Assembly (NCBI RefSeq): GCF_030563405.1 | Contig: NZ_CP130748.1 | Location: 806,001-870,000, forward strand | Source: Vibrio sp. SNU_ST1 | GTDB taxonomy: Bacteria; Pseudomonadota; Gammaproteobacteria; Enterobacterales; Vibrionaceae | Length of the DNA: 64,000 nt | Reading direction: 5' to 3' | Shown here: in pieces, positions 43,158 to 52,970 of the stretch | Numbering within the stretch: position 1 is the first letter of the stretch | How the letters are laid out: each line of letters opens with the position of its first letter | Position numbers and translations under genes: made by a program | The notes under the pieces: model-generated | Database searches by the model: none | Told to the model about the DNA's origin: nothing | The model's input: only the letters and a program-made list of their open reading frames with translations

Positions 43158-44208
43158 CGAAATTGTTCCACAACAAGCAGAAGGTGGTGAGCTTGATGTC
43201 GCAAGTGTCGATATCGAGTCTATCTCAGGCGAAGAGCGCGCTGCGATCTTGTTGCTAAGTTTAAGTGAAGAAGATGCTGCGGGTATCATTCGCCATCTAG
43301 AACCTAAACAGGTTCAGCGTGTTGGTAGTGCAATGGCACGTTCAACGGATTGGTCTCAAGAAAAAGTAGGTGCTGTGCACCGCGCTTTCTTAGATGATAT
43401 TCAGAAGTACACCAACATCGGTATGGGCAGTGAAGACTTCATGCGTAATGCGTTGGTGGCTGCTCTAGGTGAAGATAAGGCGAATAACCTTGTTGATCAG
43501 ATCCTTTTAGGTACTGGTTCTAAAGGTTTGGATTCTCTTAAGTGGATGGACCCTCGTCAGGTGGCAAGCATCATCATTAACGAGCACCCACAGATTCAAA
43601 CGATCGTATTATCTTATCTGGAATCGGATCAGTCTGCGGAGATCTTATCTCAATTCCCTGAGCGTGTTCGCCTTGATTTGATGATGCGTATTGCTAACCT
43701 TGAAGAAGTTCAACCTTCAGCTCTCGCTGAGTTGAATGAAATCATGGAGAAACAGTTTGCGGGTCAAGCGGGTGCTCAAGCTGCCAAAATTGGTGGCCTG
43801 AAAGCCGCTGCTGAGATCATGAACTACATGGACAATAATGTAGAAGGCATCTTGATGGGGCAAATTCGAGATCAAGACGAAGACATGGCAACACAGATCC
43901 AAGATCTTATGTTTGTCTTTGAAAACCTTATTGAAGTTGATGACCAAGGTGTTCAGCGATTGCTGCGTGATGTTCCACAAGACGTCCTACAGAAAGCGCT
44001 TAAAGGTGCTGATGAAAGCCTACGTGAGAAGATCTTCAAGAACATGTCTACGCGTGCTGCTGATATGATGAGAGACGATATTGAGGCGATGCCGCCAGTT
44101 AAAGTCTCTGATGTAGAAGCTGCTCAGAAAGAGATCTTGGGTATTGCGAGGAAGATGGCAGACAGTGGCGAGATTATGCTGTCTGGTGGCGCCGACGAGT
44201 TCCTTTAA
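43150..44208 (+). CDS. fliG: Flagellar motor switch protein FliG
   Basis: A 352-residue C-ring protein with the three FliG domains: N-terminal FliF-binding (about 25-120), middle with EHPQTI motif (NEHPQIQTIVLSYL) and C-terminal torque-generating domain with charged residues in the helix EDLM...DDQGVQRLLRDV. It contacts the stator PomA/PomB, which is not encoded here, and FliM. Its start overlaps fliF by 8 nt; a hairpin and 126-nt gap separate it from fliH. Confidence 0.96.
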   Translation: MANEIVPQQAEGGELDVASVDIESISGEERAAILLLSLSEEDAAGIIRHLEPKQVQRVGSAMARSTDWSQEKVGAVHRAFLDDIQKYTNIGMGSEDFMRNALVAALGEDKANNLVDQILLGTGSKGLDSLKWMDPRQVASIIINEHPQIQTIVLSYLESDQSAEILSQFPERVRLDLMMRIANLEEVQPSALAELNEIMEKQFAGQAGAQAAKIGGLKAAAEIMNYMDNNVEGILMGQIRDQDEDMATQIQDLMFVFENLIEVDDQGVQRLLRDVPQDVLQKALKGADESLREKIFKNMSTRAADMMRDDIEAMPPVKVSDVEAAQKEILGIARKMADSGEIMLSGGADEFL

Positions 44209-44222
44209 TACAGAAACCTCAA

Positions 44223-44250
44223 GAGCCCCACATTGTTGGGGCTTTTCTTT
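44223..44250 (+). terminator. Intra-operon hairpin between fliG and fliH
   Basis: AGCCCCA and TGGGGCT form a 7-bp GC-rich stem with a short loop, followed by TTTTCTTT. It has the form of a terminator inside what is normally a single operon. Confidence 0.75.
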
Positions 44251-44334
44251 ATCCAACCTCAAACCACAGATTAACTACCGTGTAATTGCTTGAATCTACA
44301 ACGCAGTTGGACGAACTCATAGATAGGTACTGAT

Positions 44335-45135
44335 ATGTCAGGTGATAGAAAACGCGGCTTCCTTCGCCCTGAAGAAGATAATACGGTTGCCCAACCTCAG
44401 AAATGGGGGCTGCCTGACTATACCTCTGATGTGAACAAACAAGCCAAAGAAACGGCTTTTAACTACGATCCTGGTTGGATGCCAACGGTTGAAGAAGCCA
44501 TTGAAGACGAAGAGCTGGTTCTAACTGAAGACCAAATCGAACTGATCAAGCAAGGTGCTTATCAGGAAGGGCTTCATCAAGGACAAGAGGCTGGCTTTAA
44601 ACAGGGCTACGAAAAAGGCAAAGAAGAAGGGTTTGCCGCAGGTCACGAAGAGGGCAACGAAGCCGGAAAACTTGAAGGCGTTACTGCTGGTCAAGAGTAC
44701 ATTCAGCAGCAAGTCGCCATCTTTATGGGGCTAGCCAACCAGTTCGCTCAGCCATTAGAGCTGATGAATGCTCAGGTAGAGAAGCAACTGGTGGACATGG
44801 TACTGACCATGGTCAAAGAAGTGGTTCATGTTGAAGTACAAACCAACCCACAAATCATACTAGATACAGTGAAAGAATCGGTAGAGTCACTGCCAATCTC
44901 AGGTCACGCGATCACATTGAAGCTAAACCCTGAAGACGTTGCAATAATACGCTCAGCGTATGGCGAAACGGAATTGGACTCTCGTAATTGGACGTTGGTA
45001 TCAGAGCCTGCACTCAATCGCGGCGACGTACAAATTGAAGCGGGTGAATCGAGTGTTAACTACCGCATGGAAGAGCGCGTGAAGAACGTCATTCAAAGCT
45101 TCTGTGGTGTAAACCGTCATCAAGGTCATGAGTAA
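44335..45135 (+). CDS. fliH: Flagellar export ATPase regulator FliH
   Basis: A 266-residue stator of the export ATPase. Residues about 76-125 hold a long GxxxG-type repeat run ([19 protein letters not shown] and so on), the known mark of FliH, followed by the ATP-synthase-stalk-like C-terminal domain. It binds FliI and tethers it to the C ring and the export gate. Its stop shares a base with the fliI ATG, while the 126-nt gap before it holds a terminator-like hairpin. Confidence 0.94.
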   Translation: MSGDRKRGFLRPEEDNTVAQPQKWGLPDYTSDVNKQAKETAFNYDPGWMPTVEEAIEDEELVLTEDQIELIKQGAYQEGLHQGQEAGFKQGYEKGKEEGFAAGHEEGNEAGKLEGVTAGQEYIQQQVAIFMGLANQFAQPLELMNAQVEKQLVDMVLTMVKEVVHVEVQTNPQIILDTVKESVESLPISGHAITLKLNPEDVAIIRSAYGETELDSRNWTLVSEPALNRGDVQIEAGESSVNYRMEERVKNVIQSFCGVNRHQGHE

Positions 45136-46454
45136 TGCTTGAATTAGCGAACCGTCTTAGCCAATACAAAGTCGAGGGGCTAAAGTCGCGACCAATTGCA
45201 TCAGGAAAACTAGTTCGTGTTGTTGGTCTAACGCTTGAAGCGACCGGCTGCAAAGCGCCAATTGGCAGCTTATGCTTAGTAGAGACCATGTCTGGTCAGA
45301 TGGAAGCCGAAGTGGTTGGCTTTTCTGGCGATAACCTGTTTTTGATGCCCAGTGAACAAATTACTGGGATCTTACCAGGTGCTCGCGTGACACCGATAAC
45401 ATCAGAAAGCGGTATCCCTGTTGGAATGGAGTTGCTTGGTCGTGTTATCGATGGTGTAGGTAATCCGCTCGACGGTTTAGGTCCAATCTATACCGAGCAA
45501 CGCGCTTCCTTTAATGCTGAGCCAATCAACCCTTTAGCTCGTAAACCTATCTCTGAGCCACTTGATGTTGGCTTAAAAGCGATTAATGGCTTACTAACTG
45601 TGGGCAAAGGGCAGCGTATCGGCCTGTTTGCGGGGTCCGGTGTGGGTAAGTCGGTCACGCTTGGGATGATGACTCGTGGTACAACCGCGCAAGTGGTTGT
45701 AGTGGGGTTGATTGGTGAGCGTGGACGAGAAGTAAAAGAATTTATTGAAGAAATTCTTGGCGAAGATGGTCGTAAGCGTTCTGTTGTGGTCGCCGCTCCT
45801 GCGGATTCGTCTCCATTGATGCGTTTAAAAGGCTGTCAAACCGCACTGGCTGTAGCCGAGTATTTCCGAGACCAAGGTCTAGATGTTCTACTACTGATGG
45901 ACTCATTGACTCGTTTCGCTCAGGCGCAGCGTGAAATCGCTCTGTCTGTGGGTGAGCCGCCAGCAACCAAAGGCTATCCGCCGTCTGTGTTTGCCAAGCT
46001 TCCTGCGCTGGTGGAGCGAGCAGGTAATGGTAACGATGAACAAGGTTCTATCACTGCTTTCTTTACCGTGTTAACAGAAGGTGATGATTTACAAGACCCT
46101 ATTGCCGATGCATCGCGAGCGATTCTTGATGGTCACATTGTTTTATCTCGTGAGATGGCTGATGCTGGCCACTATCCCGCGATTGATGTTGAGAAATCCG
46201 TCAGTCGAGTTATGCCTCAAATCACCACCGAAGAACATGTCTTGATGTCGAAAGCTGTTAGACAAGTGCTGTCTATCTGCCGGAAAAATCAAGATTTAGT
46301 TTCGATTGGTGCTTACAAGCCGGGAACAGACCCTGCAATCGACAGTGCTTTCACCTTGAAACCGAGATTGGACGAGTACTTACAACAGAAAATGAAAGAA
46401 ACGGTTCCCTATGACATGTGCGTCAACATGTTAAAGCATGTGTTAGGCGGTTAG
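45135..46454 (+). CDS. fliI: Flagellar export ATPase FliI
   Basis: A 439-residue AAA+ ATPase related to F1-beta. Walker A is [15 protein letters not shown] (about 163-177) and Walker [17 protein letters not shown]; the [10 protein letters not shown] block is also present. It strips chaperones from export substrates at the gate. Its ATG overlaps the fliH stop. Confidence 0.96.
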   Translation: MLELANRLSQYKVEGLKSRPIASGKLVRVVGLTLEATGCKAPIGSLCLVETMSGQMEAEVVGFSGDNLFLMPSEQITGILPGARVTPITSESGIPVGMELLGRVIDGVGNPLDGLGPIYTEQRASFNAEPINPLARKPISEPLDVGLKAINGLLTVGKGQRIGLFAGSGVGKSVTLGMMTRGTTAQVVVVGLIGERGREVKEFIEEILGEDGRKRSVVVAAPADSSPLMRLKGCQTALAVAEYFRDQGLDVLLLMDSLTRFAQAQREIALSVGEPPATKGYPPSVFAKLPALVERAGNGNDEQGSITAFFTVLTEGDDLQDPIADASRAILDGHIVLSREMADAGHYPAIDVEKSVSRVMPQITTEEHVLMSKAVRQVLSICRKNQDLVSIGAYKPGTDPAIDSAFTLKPRLDEYLQQKMKETVPYDMCVNMLKHVLGG

Positions 46455-46476
46455 GTCGTGTTGAATAAGGTCAATC

Positions 46477-46914
46477 ATGGATAACGCGTTAGAATTTCTT
46501 CTCGATCAAGCGAAAGACCAAGAGAACCAAGCTGTATTGGCGCTGAATCAAGCGAATGTCGAGCTGCAGGGTTACTACGAACAGGTCGAACAGATTGAAA
46601 AATATCGACTTGATTACTGCCAGCAACTTGTTGACCGAGGTAAGGCCGGATTAACGGCTAGCCAATATGGTCACTTAAACCGTTTTTTAACGCAATTAGA
46701 TGAAACGCTCTCTAAGCAGAGAGAAGCGGAACATCACTTTAAAAATCAGGTCGATAACTGCCAAAACTATTGGATGGAGTTACGAAAAAAGCGTAAATCC
46801 TACGAGTGGTTGATGGAGAAAAAGCAGAAAGAAAAAGCAAAGCTGCAAGATCAAAGAGAGCAAAAGCAAATGGATGAGTTCTCGACTCTATTATATAGCC
46901 GAAAGAAGATTTGA
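46477..46914 (+). CDS. fliJ: Flagellar export protein FliJ
   Basis: A 145-residue coiled-coil protein (heptads through most of residues 5-130, rich in Gln, Glu and Lys), equal to the gamma-subunit-like stalk that sits in the FliI hexamer and links it to FlhA. It follows fliI by 22 nt and precedes fliK by 182 nt of sequence in which I see no terminator. Confidence 0.92.
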   Translation: MDNALEFLLDQAKDQENQAVLALNQANVELQGYYEQVEQIEKYRLDYCQQLVDRGKAGLTASQYGHLNRFLTQLDETLSKQREAEHHFKNQVDNCQNYWMELRKKRKSYEWLMEKKQKEKAKLQDQREQKQMDEFSTLLYSRKKI

Positions 46915-47096
46915 ACCTGATTCACGAATGACGCAAGTGTTGCTCTGCAGATTGCAGACTTAAAACTTATAGGCATGTTTCTTGCTCTGTTTTATATAAA
47001 ATTGCGAGTTATGCTCACCAAAGGCATAAAAAGCATCCGACTTTCTTTTTGTTGTCCGATTCATGGCAGCAAAGCTAGTAGATAGAGCTTGTATAT

Positions 47097-49214
47097 ATGA
47101 ATGTTAGTCTTTCCTCAAATTCAGCGACCAACAAAACGTCATCGTTGTTGGAGTCCGGTTCTGCCTCTTCAAAGGTAGAAGAAACTGGAGACTCTAAAGG
47201 TTTCTTTGAGTCTTTCAAAGAAGCACTAGGCTTTGAAGAAAGTGACAGTAAAGTCGCAGCAAAAGACACAGAAAGTACCGCGAAACCTGATGCTAAACAG
47301 GCCTCTACCGAAGGTGAAGCGTCAGCCGAAGCGAACAAAGGTGATTCAGCTGAATCAAAGGCTGCTGACGAAGTAAGCGAAGCGCAAAGCAAGCTAGTAG
47401 CTTCAGAAGTAGAAGGCGAGAAAGCTGCTGAGGAAACATCTGCAGAGGCTGCGTCTGGATCTGAGGTTAAGCTCAAAGCCAATTCGGGTACTGATAGCAC
47501 TATCGCTGATAAAACTGTCGCAGATAAGGCGGCAGGTAAAGATGCGCAGGTTACGACTAACGATTCTAAGGAACAGGTTGCTCAATCCCAAACTCAGGGT
47601 TCATCAGCTGTGGATGGCTCTACGCAGGCATCGCAAGCTAATGCTGCGATGAGTGAAGGTAATAAATTGCTTGGTCAATTGGATGAGGCAAACAAAACTC
47701 TAAATCAAGCGCCAAACGGCAAAGGCTTGCCTCAGCAAGGTCAGGTAGATAAAGCCCAAGGTAATATCCCCGGTGTCTCAGTTGCAGTAGCTTCCGTTAC
47801 GGATAAGGCAACACTGCAAACGAATGCAGCAACCCAAGAGAATAGTCTTGAGGTGGATTCTGAAATCGCTGTTCTTACCGGAGGTAAGGGGGTGTCTCAG
47901 CTGACTGATGATGAAATCCGACAGTTGATGGATAAAGGCGTCACTCCAGAACAAATTGAAGCTAGTATGAACCGAGAGCTGAGTCAAAAGAATGCGGCTA
48001 GCGCTGCGGTGGCCGAACAGAGCCAAGCAATCTCAGCTGCGGATATTGAACTAGCCAAGCAGGTTGATGCCCATACCAAAGCACTAAAACAATTGAATGG
48101 ACAAATCGAATCAGAACAGTCTGTTGTCGATAGCTTGCTTAAGAAGCAACAAAGTGGTGCTAAGTTGACGGTTGATGAGCAAGCCGCTTTGGCTAAAGCG
48201 ACCTCTAACTTAGACCTGTTGAATCAACAGCTCACTAACGTTCAACAACAAGCAACGGCTTTGCTAAATCAAGCTCCGGTTGTGACCAGCGCGTCTGGTG
48301 AACCCGCTGCTATTGATTGGGATAATACGGATTCAAGCGAAACTAAAGCTTTAGCTGCGGCAGCATCAACAGCAGCTGTAGCGACGGCTGCACAACAAGT
48401 GTCAGCGCAGGCCGCTTCTCAATCAACAAACAATGCTCTTACGGATAAGGCAGCAATGCTGCACGCTAACAATGCACATGCAGCCGCTCAACAAGCTAAT
48501 GTTGCTTCACCTCAGCAGCAAGCAACGTTGGATCCAGCTTTAACCGCGCAAGGGATCGCGATGAATACAGCGCCAGTCACTACAAAAGCAGGCTCTACTG
48601 ATGCGCTTCTTAAAGCGGGCGCAGGTGCCGCGGCATTGTCTGGTTTGGGCAAAGCCGGTGCTAAAGAAGATTCTAAAGATTCGACCTTTGCTCAGCAGAT
48701 AGCCTCGGCGTCTGGCGCACAAGGTACAGCTACGGTGGGTTCAGCACCTACGCGAGCTGAAATTCAAGCGGCTCAACAGGCACCTTTGCAACTCACTAAA
48801 GAGTTAGCGAACGAGCAGGTGGCGGAAAAAGTCCAAATGATGATGTCTAAGAATCTCAAGAACTTGGATATCCGTCTTGACCCACCAGAGTTGGGGCAGA
48901 TGAAAATTCGTATGACCATGAATAATGATGTGGCGAACGTGCACTTTACTGTCGGTAGCCAACAAGCGAGAGAAGTTATTGAACAAACCTTACCTCGTTT
49001 GAGGGAGATGCTCGCTCAGCAAGGGATGCAGCTTGCTGAGTCTTCAGTTCAGCAACAGAATACTGGTCAGGGGCAAGACAGGTACAATAATGGCGAGCAA
49101 CAATCAGGCTCTAACCGTATAAATGATGGTCAAGGTGATGAAAACCTTGATAGCAACAGCAATCTTGAATTGAATGTCACGTCAAAGCGTGATGGAATTA
49201 GTTATTATGCCTAG
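47097..49214 (+). CDS. fliK: Flagellar hook-length control protein FliK
   Basis: A 705-residue protein, long for FliK. The first 570 residues are low-complexity, Ala/Ser/Gln/Lys-rich and act as the molecular ruler. The conserved C-terminal domain (about 580-660) has MMSKNLKNLDIRLDPPELG and VHFTVGSQQAREVIEQTLPRLREML, the segment that touches FlhB to switch export specificity. The Shine-Dalgarno sequence before the ATG is poor. It lies in the fliE-flhB operon; a 20-bp repeat array follows it. Confidence 0.93.
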   Translation: MNVSLSSNSATNKTSSLLESGSASSKVEETGDSKGFFESFKEALGFEESDSKVAAKDTESTAKPDAKQASTEGEASAEANKGDSAESKAADEVSEAQSKLVASEVEGEKAAEETSAEAASGSEVKLKANSGTDSTIADKTVADKAAGKDAQVTTNDSKEQVAQSQTQGSSAVDGSTQASQANAAMSEGNKLLGQLDEANKTLNQAPNGKGLPQQGQVDKAQGNIPGVSVAVASVTDKATLQTNAATQENSLEVDSEIAVLTGGKGVSQLTDDEIRQLMDKGVTPEQIEASMNRELSQKNAASAAVAEQSQAISAADIELAKQVDAHTKALKQLNGQIESEQSVVDSLLKKQQSGAKLTVDEQAALAKATSNLDLLNQQLTNVQQQATALLNQAPVVTSASGEPAAIDWDNTDSSETKALAAAASTAAVATAAQQVSAQAASQSTNNALTDKAAMLHANNAHAAAQQANVASPQQQATLDPALTAQGIAMNTAPVTTKAGSTDALLKAGAGAAALSGLGKAGAKEDSKDSTFAQQIASASGAQGTATVGSAPTRAEIQAAQQAPLQLTKELANEQVAEKVQMMMSKNLKNLDIRLDPPELGQMKIRMTMNNDVANVHFTVGSQQAREVIEQTLPRLREMLAQQGMQLAESSVQQQNTGQGQDRYNNGEQQSGSNRINDGQGDENLDSNSNLELNVTSKRDGISYYA

Positions 49215-49230
49215 TATCAGGCTAAAACTC

Positions 49231-49290
49231 TTAGCTAATAGAAAGAATACTTAGCTAATAGAAAGAACCGTTAGTTAATAGAAGAACAGG
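49231..49290 (+). repeat. Three tandem copies of a 20-bp unit upstream of fliL
   Basis: The units at 49231, 49251 and 49271 follow TTAGCTAATAGAAAGAATAC with a few changes (TTAGTTAATAGAAGAACAGG in the third). The period is exactly 20. The array ends 15 nt before the fliL ATG and the third copy supplies part of its ribosome site (AGGAAG). Confidence 0.85.
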
Positions 49291-49305
49291 AAGTTAGAGC
49301 TGAAT

Positions 49306-49794
49306 ATGGCAGAAGAACAAGAAACACCGAAAGGAAAGAGTAAGCTCCTCATTATCGCTATCGCGGTTGTTGTGCTGTTACTTGGAGGTGGTGGTGCCGC
49401 ATTTTTCTTAATGGGTTCCGATGATAAGGTTGAGGGTGCTGGGTCGTCAGCTGAGGTTCAACTCATGGGTGCAGATCCAGTGGTCTATGTTAATGTGCCT
49501 CAAGCTTTCTTATTTAACGTTACGGGCGATAAGAAAGATCGTTTAGTTCAGATAAAAGTACAGCTGATGGTACGTGGTATGAAGAATGAAGTTCTCGCTC
49601 GATACCACTCTCCACTTGTTGAAAGCGCACTACTTGCCACATTTGCTTCGGCGACGGTCGATCAATTACGATCTCCTGCCGGGAGAGTTGAACTGCGGAA
49701 CAAGGCGACTGAAGATATTAAAGCAAGCTTGACTCAAGCTGTTGGCCAACCGGTAATTGAAAAAGTGTTATTCACTGACTTTGTAATTCAATAG
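49306..49794 (+). CDS. fliL: Flagellar basal body-associated protein FliL
   Basis: A 162-residue inner-membrane protein with one membrane segment (LLIIAIAVVVLLLGGGGAAFF, about 14-34) and a periplasmic domain that forms a ring around the stator in related systems. It supports torque under load. It is 7 nt before fliM. Confidence 0.93.
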   Translation: MAEEQETPKGKSKLLIIAIAVVVLLLGGGGAAFFLMGSDDKVEGAGSSAEVQLMGADPVVYVNVPQAFLFNVTGDKKDRLVQIKVQLMVRGMKNEVLARYHSPLVESALLATFASATVDQLRSPAGRVELRNKATEDIKASLTQAVGQPVIEKVLFTDFVIQ

Positions 49795-49801
49795 GTAATA
49801 T

Positions 49802-50845
49802 GTGACCGATTTATTAAGCCAAGACGAAATTGATGCGCTATTACATGGCGTTGATGATGTTGAAGATGTTGAAGATGTCTTAGAAACCGAAAGTGACAAT
49901 ACGGTCAATTTTGATTTCTCATCACAAGATCGAATCGTTCGTGGTCGAATGCCGACCCTTGAACTTATTAACGAGCGTTTCGCACGTCATATGCGTATTA
50001 GCTTGTTTAATATGTTGCGTAAAACGGCTGAAGTGTCGATTAACGGCGTACAGATGATGAAATTTGGTGAGTACCAGAACACACTTTATGTACCCACAAG
50101 TTTAAACATGGTTCGCTTCCGCCCGTTAAAAGGTACTGCGCTAATCACGATGGAAGCACGGCTTGTTTTTATTCTCGTAGAGAACTTTTTTGGTGGTGAT
50201 GGCCGTTTTCACGCCAAGATTGAAGGTCGTGAATTTACGCCAACGGAAAGACGAATTATTCAGTTACTACTGAAAATTGTTTTTGAAGATTACAAAGAAG
50301 CTTGGTCTCCAGTAATGGGCGTTGAGTTTGAATACTTGGACTCTGAAGTAAACCCAAGTATGGCTAACATTGTGAGCCCAACCGAAGTGATTGTTGTGAG
50401 TTCATTTCACATTGAAGTCGATGGCGGCGGTGGTGATTTCCATGTGGTTATGCCTTACTCAATGGTTGAGCCGATTCGTGAACTGCTGGATGCTGGTGTC
50501 CAATCAGATAAAATGGAAACCGACGTTCGTTGGAGCTCTGCATTGCGTGATGAAATCATGGATGTACCGGTTAACTTTCGCGTGAACTTGCTAGAGCAAG
50601 ATATTTCCCTGAGAGACCTGATGGAACTGCGTCCTGGTGACGTGATTCCAATGAATATGCCTGAGCATGCAACCATGTTTGTTGAAGAACTGCCGACCTA
50701 TCGTGTGAAAATGGGCCGTTCTGGTGAGAAGCTCGCGGTACAGATTTCTGAAAAAATTGAAAGACCTCATGTGGTCAAAACCGATCTCGCCTTTCTTGGC
50801 AAAGACTTAATGTCTGAGTTGGAAAATAGCGAAGATGAAGAATAG
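49802..50845 (+). CDS. fliM: Flagellar motor switch protein FliM
   Basis: A 347-residue C-ring protein. The N-terminal LLSQDEIDALLHG is the CheY-binding peptide, residues about 40-230 form the middle CheC-like domain (GGG motif region DGGGGDFHVV) and the C-terminus is the SpoA domain that pairs with FliN. The start is a GTG at 49802. It receives CheY-P made from the cheY gene at 60524. Confidence 0.96.
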   Translation: MTDLLSQDEIDALLHGVDDVEDVEDVLETESDNTVNFDFSSQDRIVRGRMPTLELINERFARHMRISLFNMLRKTAEVSINGVQMMKFGEYQNTLYVPTSLNMVRFRPLKGTALITMEARLVFILVENFFGGDGRFHAKIEGREFTPTERRIIQLLLKIVFEDYKEAWSPVMGVEFEYLDSEVNPSMANIVSPTEVIVVSSFHIEVDGGGGDFHVVMPYSMVEPIRELLDAGVQSDKMETDVRWSSALRDEIMDVPVNFRVNLLEQDISLRDLMELRPGDVIPMNMPEHATMFVEELPTYRVKMGRSGEKLAVQISEKIERPHVVKTDLAFLGKDLMSELENSEDEE

Positions 50846-50874
50846 CAAAGTAGATAAAAGTATAGGAATTGGTA

Positions 50875-51285
50875 ATGGAACCTAGTGAAGATCAAAAGCT
50901 AGCAGACGAATGGGCTGCAGCACTTGGTGAAGACCCTTCAGCACCGTCAATCGATGTTGATGATGTTCTCGCGGCACCACTTGATGAGTTAACCGACTCA
51001 TCGTCTCCAATTTCAGAAGATGAGCGTCGTAAGCTGGATACCATTATGGATATCCCCGTGACTATCTCAATGGAAGTCGGCCGCTCTCAAATCAGTATCC
51101 GTAACTTACTTCAATTGAACCAAGGTTCGGTTGTTGAGCTAGATAGAATTGCTGGTGAGTCACTTGACGTGATGGTTAACGGCACTCTGATTGCTCATGG
51201 AGAAGTGGTTGTGGTGAATGACAAATTTGGTATTCGTTTGACAGACGTGATTAGTCAAACAGAACGTATTAAGAAGCTGCGTTAA
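50875..51285 (+). CDS. fliN: Flagellar motor switch protein FliN
   Basis: A 136-residue C-ring protein with the SpoA domain in its C-terminal 80 residues (DIPVTISMEVGRSQISIRNLL and VVNDKFGIRLTDV). AGGAA lies 6-7 nt before the ATG at 50875; the frame opens two codons earlier at a TTG. It forms the base of the C ring and docks FliH. Its stop overlaps the fliO ATG (TAATG). Confidence 0.95.
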   Translation: MEPSEDQKLADEWAAALGEDPSAPSIDVDDVLAAPLDELTDSSSPISEDERRKLDTIMDIPVTISMEVGRSQISIRNLLQLNQGSVVELDRIAGESLDVMVNGTLIAHGEVVVVNDKFGIRLTDVISQTERIKKLR

Positions 51286-51767
51286 TGAGCTTTTCGCCTC
51301 TAAGATTAGTAGGATGGTTTTGTGGAATGACAAATTTTTCTCGTGGAATGAAAAGTTTATTTCGCGGTATGACAGGTTTGTCTCGCAGAGTATTGGGGGT
51401 AGGGCTACTTGCTACTCCTTCTATTGCCTTTGCGGCAACGCCTCCTTCTCTCGATTTAGCGACCACCTTTGGGTCGCTAATTTTCGTTATAGCCTTCATT
51501 TTATTTATTGCTTGGCTACTGAAGCGAATGCAAGTGCCAGCGATGTCGAATCAACAAGGTTTGGCGATTATTAGGCAAATTCCGGTAGGCACAAAAGAAC
51601 GTATCGCTATTGTACAAGCGGGTGATGAACAGTTCTTGGTAGGCATTACCACACAATCGATTCAGCTGATCTCTAAGCTCGATAAACCTCTTACTCAGGA
51701 GATGCTGGAAAAAAGTACATTTTCAAGTCAGCTTTCCCAGCTAATAAAAAAAGATGCAAACAAGTAA
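51285..51767 (+). CDS. fliO: Flagellar biosynthesis protein FliO
   Basis: A 160-residue membrane protein. The membrane segment is at about 64-84 ([18 protein letters not shown]) and the FliO domain follows ([31 protein letters not shown]). The N-terminus is unusual: a 7-residue unit, GM(T/K)xxxR, is repeated three times (14-34), coming from a 21-bp tandem repeat, before a second hydrophobic, signal-like stretch. Each repeat holds an ATG, so the true start could be one of these rather than the ATG at 51285 that overlaps fliN. FliO helps FliP assemble in the export gate. Confidence 0.9.
   Translation: MSFSPLRLVGWFCGMTNFSRGMKSLFRGMTGLSRRVLGVGLLATPSIAFAATPPSLDLATTFGSLIFVIAFILFIAWLLKRMQVPAMSNQQGLAIIRQIPVGTKERIAIVQAGDEQFLVGITTQSIQLISKLDKPLTQEMLEKSTFSSQLSQLIKKDANK
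51324..51386 (+). repeat. Three tandem 21-bp units inside the 5' end of fliO
   Basis: Units at 51324, 51345 and 51366 begin GGAATGA, GGAATGA and GGTATGA and end TCTCGT, TTTCGC and TCTCGC. The period of 21 keeps the frame and gives [14 protein letters not shown] and GMTGLSR. Confidence 0.85.
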
Positions 51768-52683
51768 CGGATTTTTGAATCCATTTTACTTTTGCCGTGC
51801 CGGATTTTTCCGTACGGTGAAAGTGTGGTTGGTTCTGCTCATTATATTCAGCTCTCTCGTATTCAGCGTGTCAGTATTGGCACAGGTTGAAGATGGCACT
51901 GTCATTCCTGCGAATACGGCTGGATCTGAGTCGGTCACTATCAGTACGATGCAGCAAGACCAAGCCAAATCGAAGACTATGACCACAGGTAGCTTAACCG
52001 GTAATGGTGGCGGTATACCTGCCTTTACCATGACCACCAATGCCAATGGCGGTGAAGACTACTCGATTAACCTGCAAATTCTTGCGTTAATGACCATGCT
52101 TGGCTTCTTGCCGGCGATGGTGATTTTGATGACGTCGTTCACCCGTATTGTTGTTGTGATGTCGATTTTGCGTCAGGCAATGGGTCTCCAACAAACACCT
52201 TCAAACCAAGTGATTATTGGCATTGCGATATTTCTGACCTTCTTCATCATGTCGCCAGTAATCAGTCAGGTAAATGAACAAGCTGTTCAGCCTTATTTGA
52301 ATGAACAGATATCAGCGCGACAGGCGTTTGATGTTGCCCAAGGGCCGATTAAGTCTTTTATGCTTAAACAGACTCGAATCAAAGATCTTGAAACTTTTGT
52401 TGAGATATCCGGTGCGCAAGTAACCAACCCAGAAGATGTTTCAATGGCGGTTCTGATTCCTGCGTTTATCACGTCTGAATTGAAAACAGCTTTCCAGATA
52501 GGCTTTATGTTGTTCTTGCCGTTCCTAATTATCGACTTGGTGGTGGCATCAGTTTTGATGGCCATGGGTATGATGATGTTGTCACCAATGATTGTATCGC
52601 TGCCGTTTAAGTTGATGTTGTTCGTCCTTGTTGATGGTTGGAATTTGATACTCTCCACACTCGCCGGCAGTTTTGCCTTGTAG
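51754..52683 (+). CDS. fliP: Flagellar export gate protein FliP
   Basis: A 309-residue gate protein. A signal peptide-like segment at about 26-45 is followed by a non-conserved periplasmic stretch to about 100 and by the conserved FliP core with [36 protein letters not shown] (seen in pieces) and the late [23 protein letters not shown]. Five FliP, four FliQ and one FliR form the export channel. It overlaps fliO by 14 nt. The ATG has no clear Shine-Dalgarno, so coupling to fliO is likely. Confidence 0.95.
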   Translation: MQTSNGFLNPFYFCRAGFFRTVKVWLVLLIIFSSLVFSVSVLAQVEDGTVIPANTAGSESVTISTMQQDQAKSKTMTTGSLTGNGGGIPAFTMTTNANGGEDYSINLQILALMTMLGFLPAMVILMTSFTRIVVVMSILRQAMGLQQTPSNQVIIGIAIFLTFFIMSPVISQVNEQAVQPYLNEQISARQAFDVAQGPIKSFMLKQTRIKDLETFVEISGAQVTNPEDVSMAVLIPAFITSELKTAFQIGFMLFLPFLIIDLVVASVLMAMGMMMLSPMIVSLPFKLMLFVLVDGWNLILSTLAGSFAL

Positions 52684-52694
52684 CTGGGGGAAGC

Positions 52695-52964
52695 ATGAAT
52701 CCTGAAATATTCGTAGATTTGTTCCAAGATGCCCTTTGGATGGTACTAATTATGGTTTGCGCCATAATTATTCCTAGCCTGCTGATTGGTTTGGTTGTGG
52801 CTGTTTTCCAAGCGGCTACTTCGATCAATGAACAAACTTTAAGTTTCCTACCACGTTTGATCGTGACGTTATTAGCGTTGATGATGTTTGCACATTGGAT
52901 GACCCAAATGATGATGGAGTTCTTTTTCGAACTCATCGAACGCTTGCCACAAGTTCTTTACTAA
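52695..52964 (+). CDS. fliQ: Flagellar export gate protein FliQ
   Basis: An 89-residue protein with two membrane helices (LWMVLIMVCAIIIPSLLIGLV and LIVTLLALMMFAHWM). I use the ATG at 52695 because MNPEIFVDLFQDAL is the family N-terminus and GGGGGAA is just before it; the frame is open further up within fliP. It lies 11 nt after fliP and 6 nt before fliR. Confidence 0.95.
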   Translation: MNPEIFVDLFQDALWMVLIMVCAIIIPSLLIGLVVAVFQAATSINEQTLSFLPRLIVTLLALMMFAHWMTQMMMEFFFELIERLPQVLY

Positions 52965-52970
52965 ACCGAT

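Noticed and set aside
46915-47096. Promoter or terminator in the fliJ-fliK gap
   Set aside because: No GG-N10-GC, sigma-28 motif or stable hairpin with T tract was found in these 182 nt.
47075-47500. 141-codon open frame on the minus strand opposite fliK
   Set aside because: It is a Ser/Ala-rich mirror of the low-complexity fliK N-terminus, with no ribosome site; an artefact of codon use.
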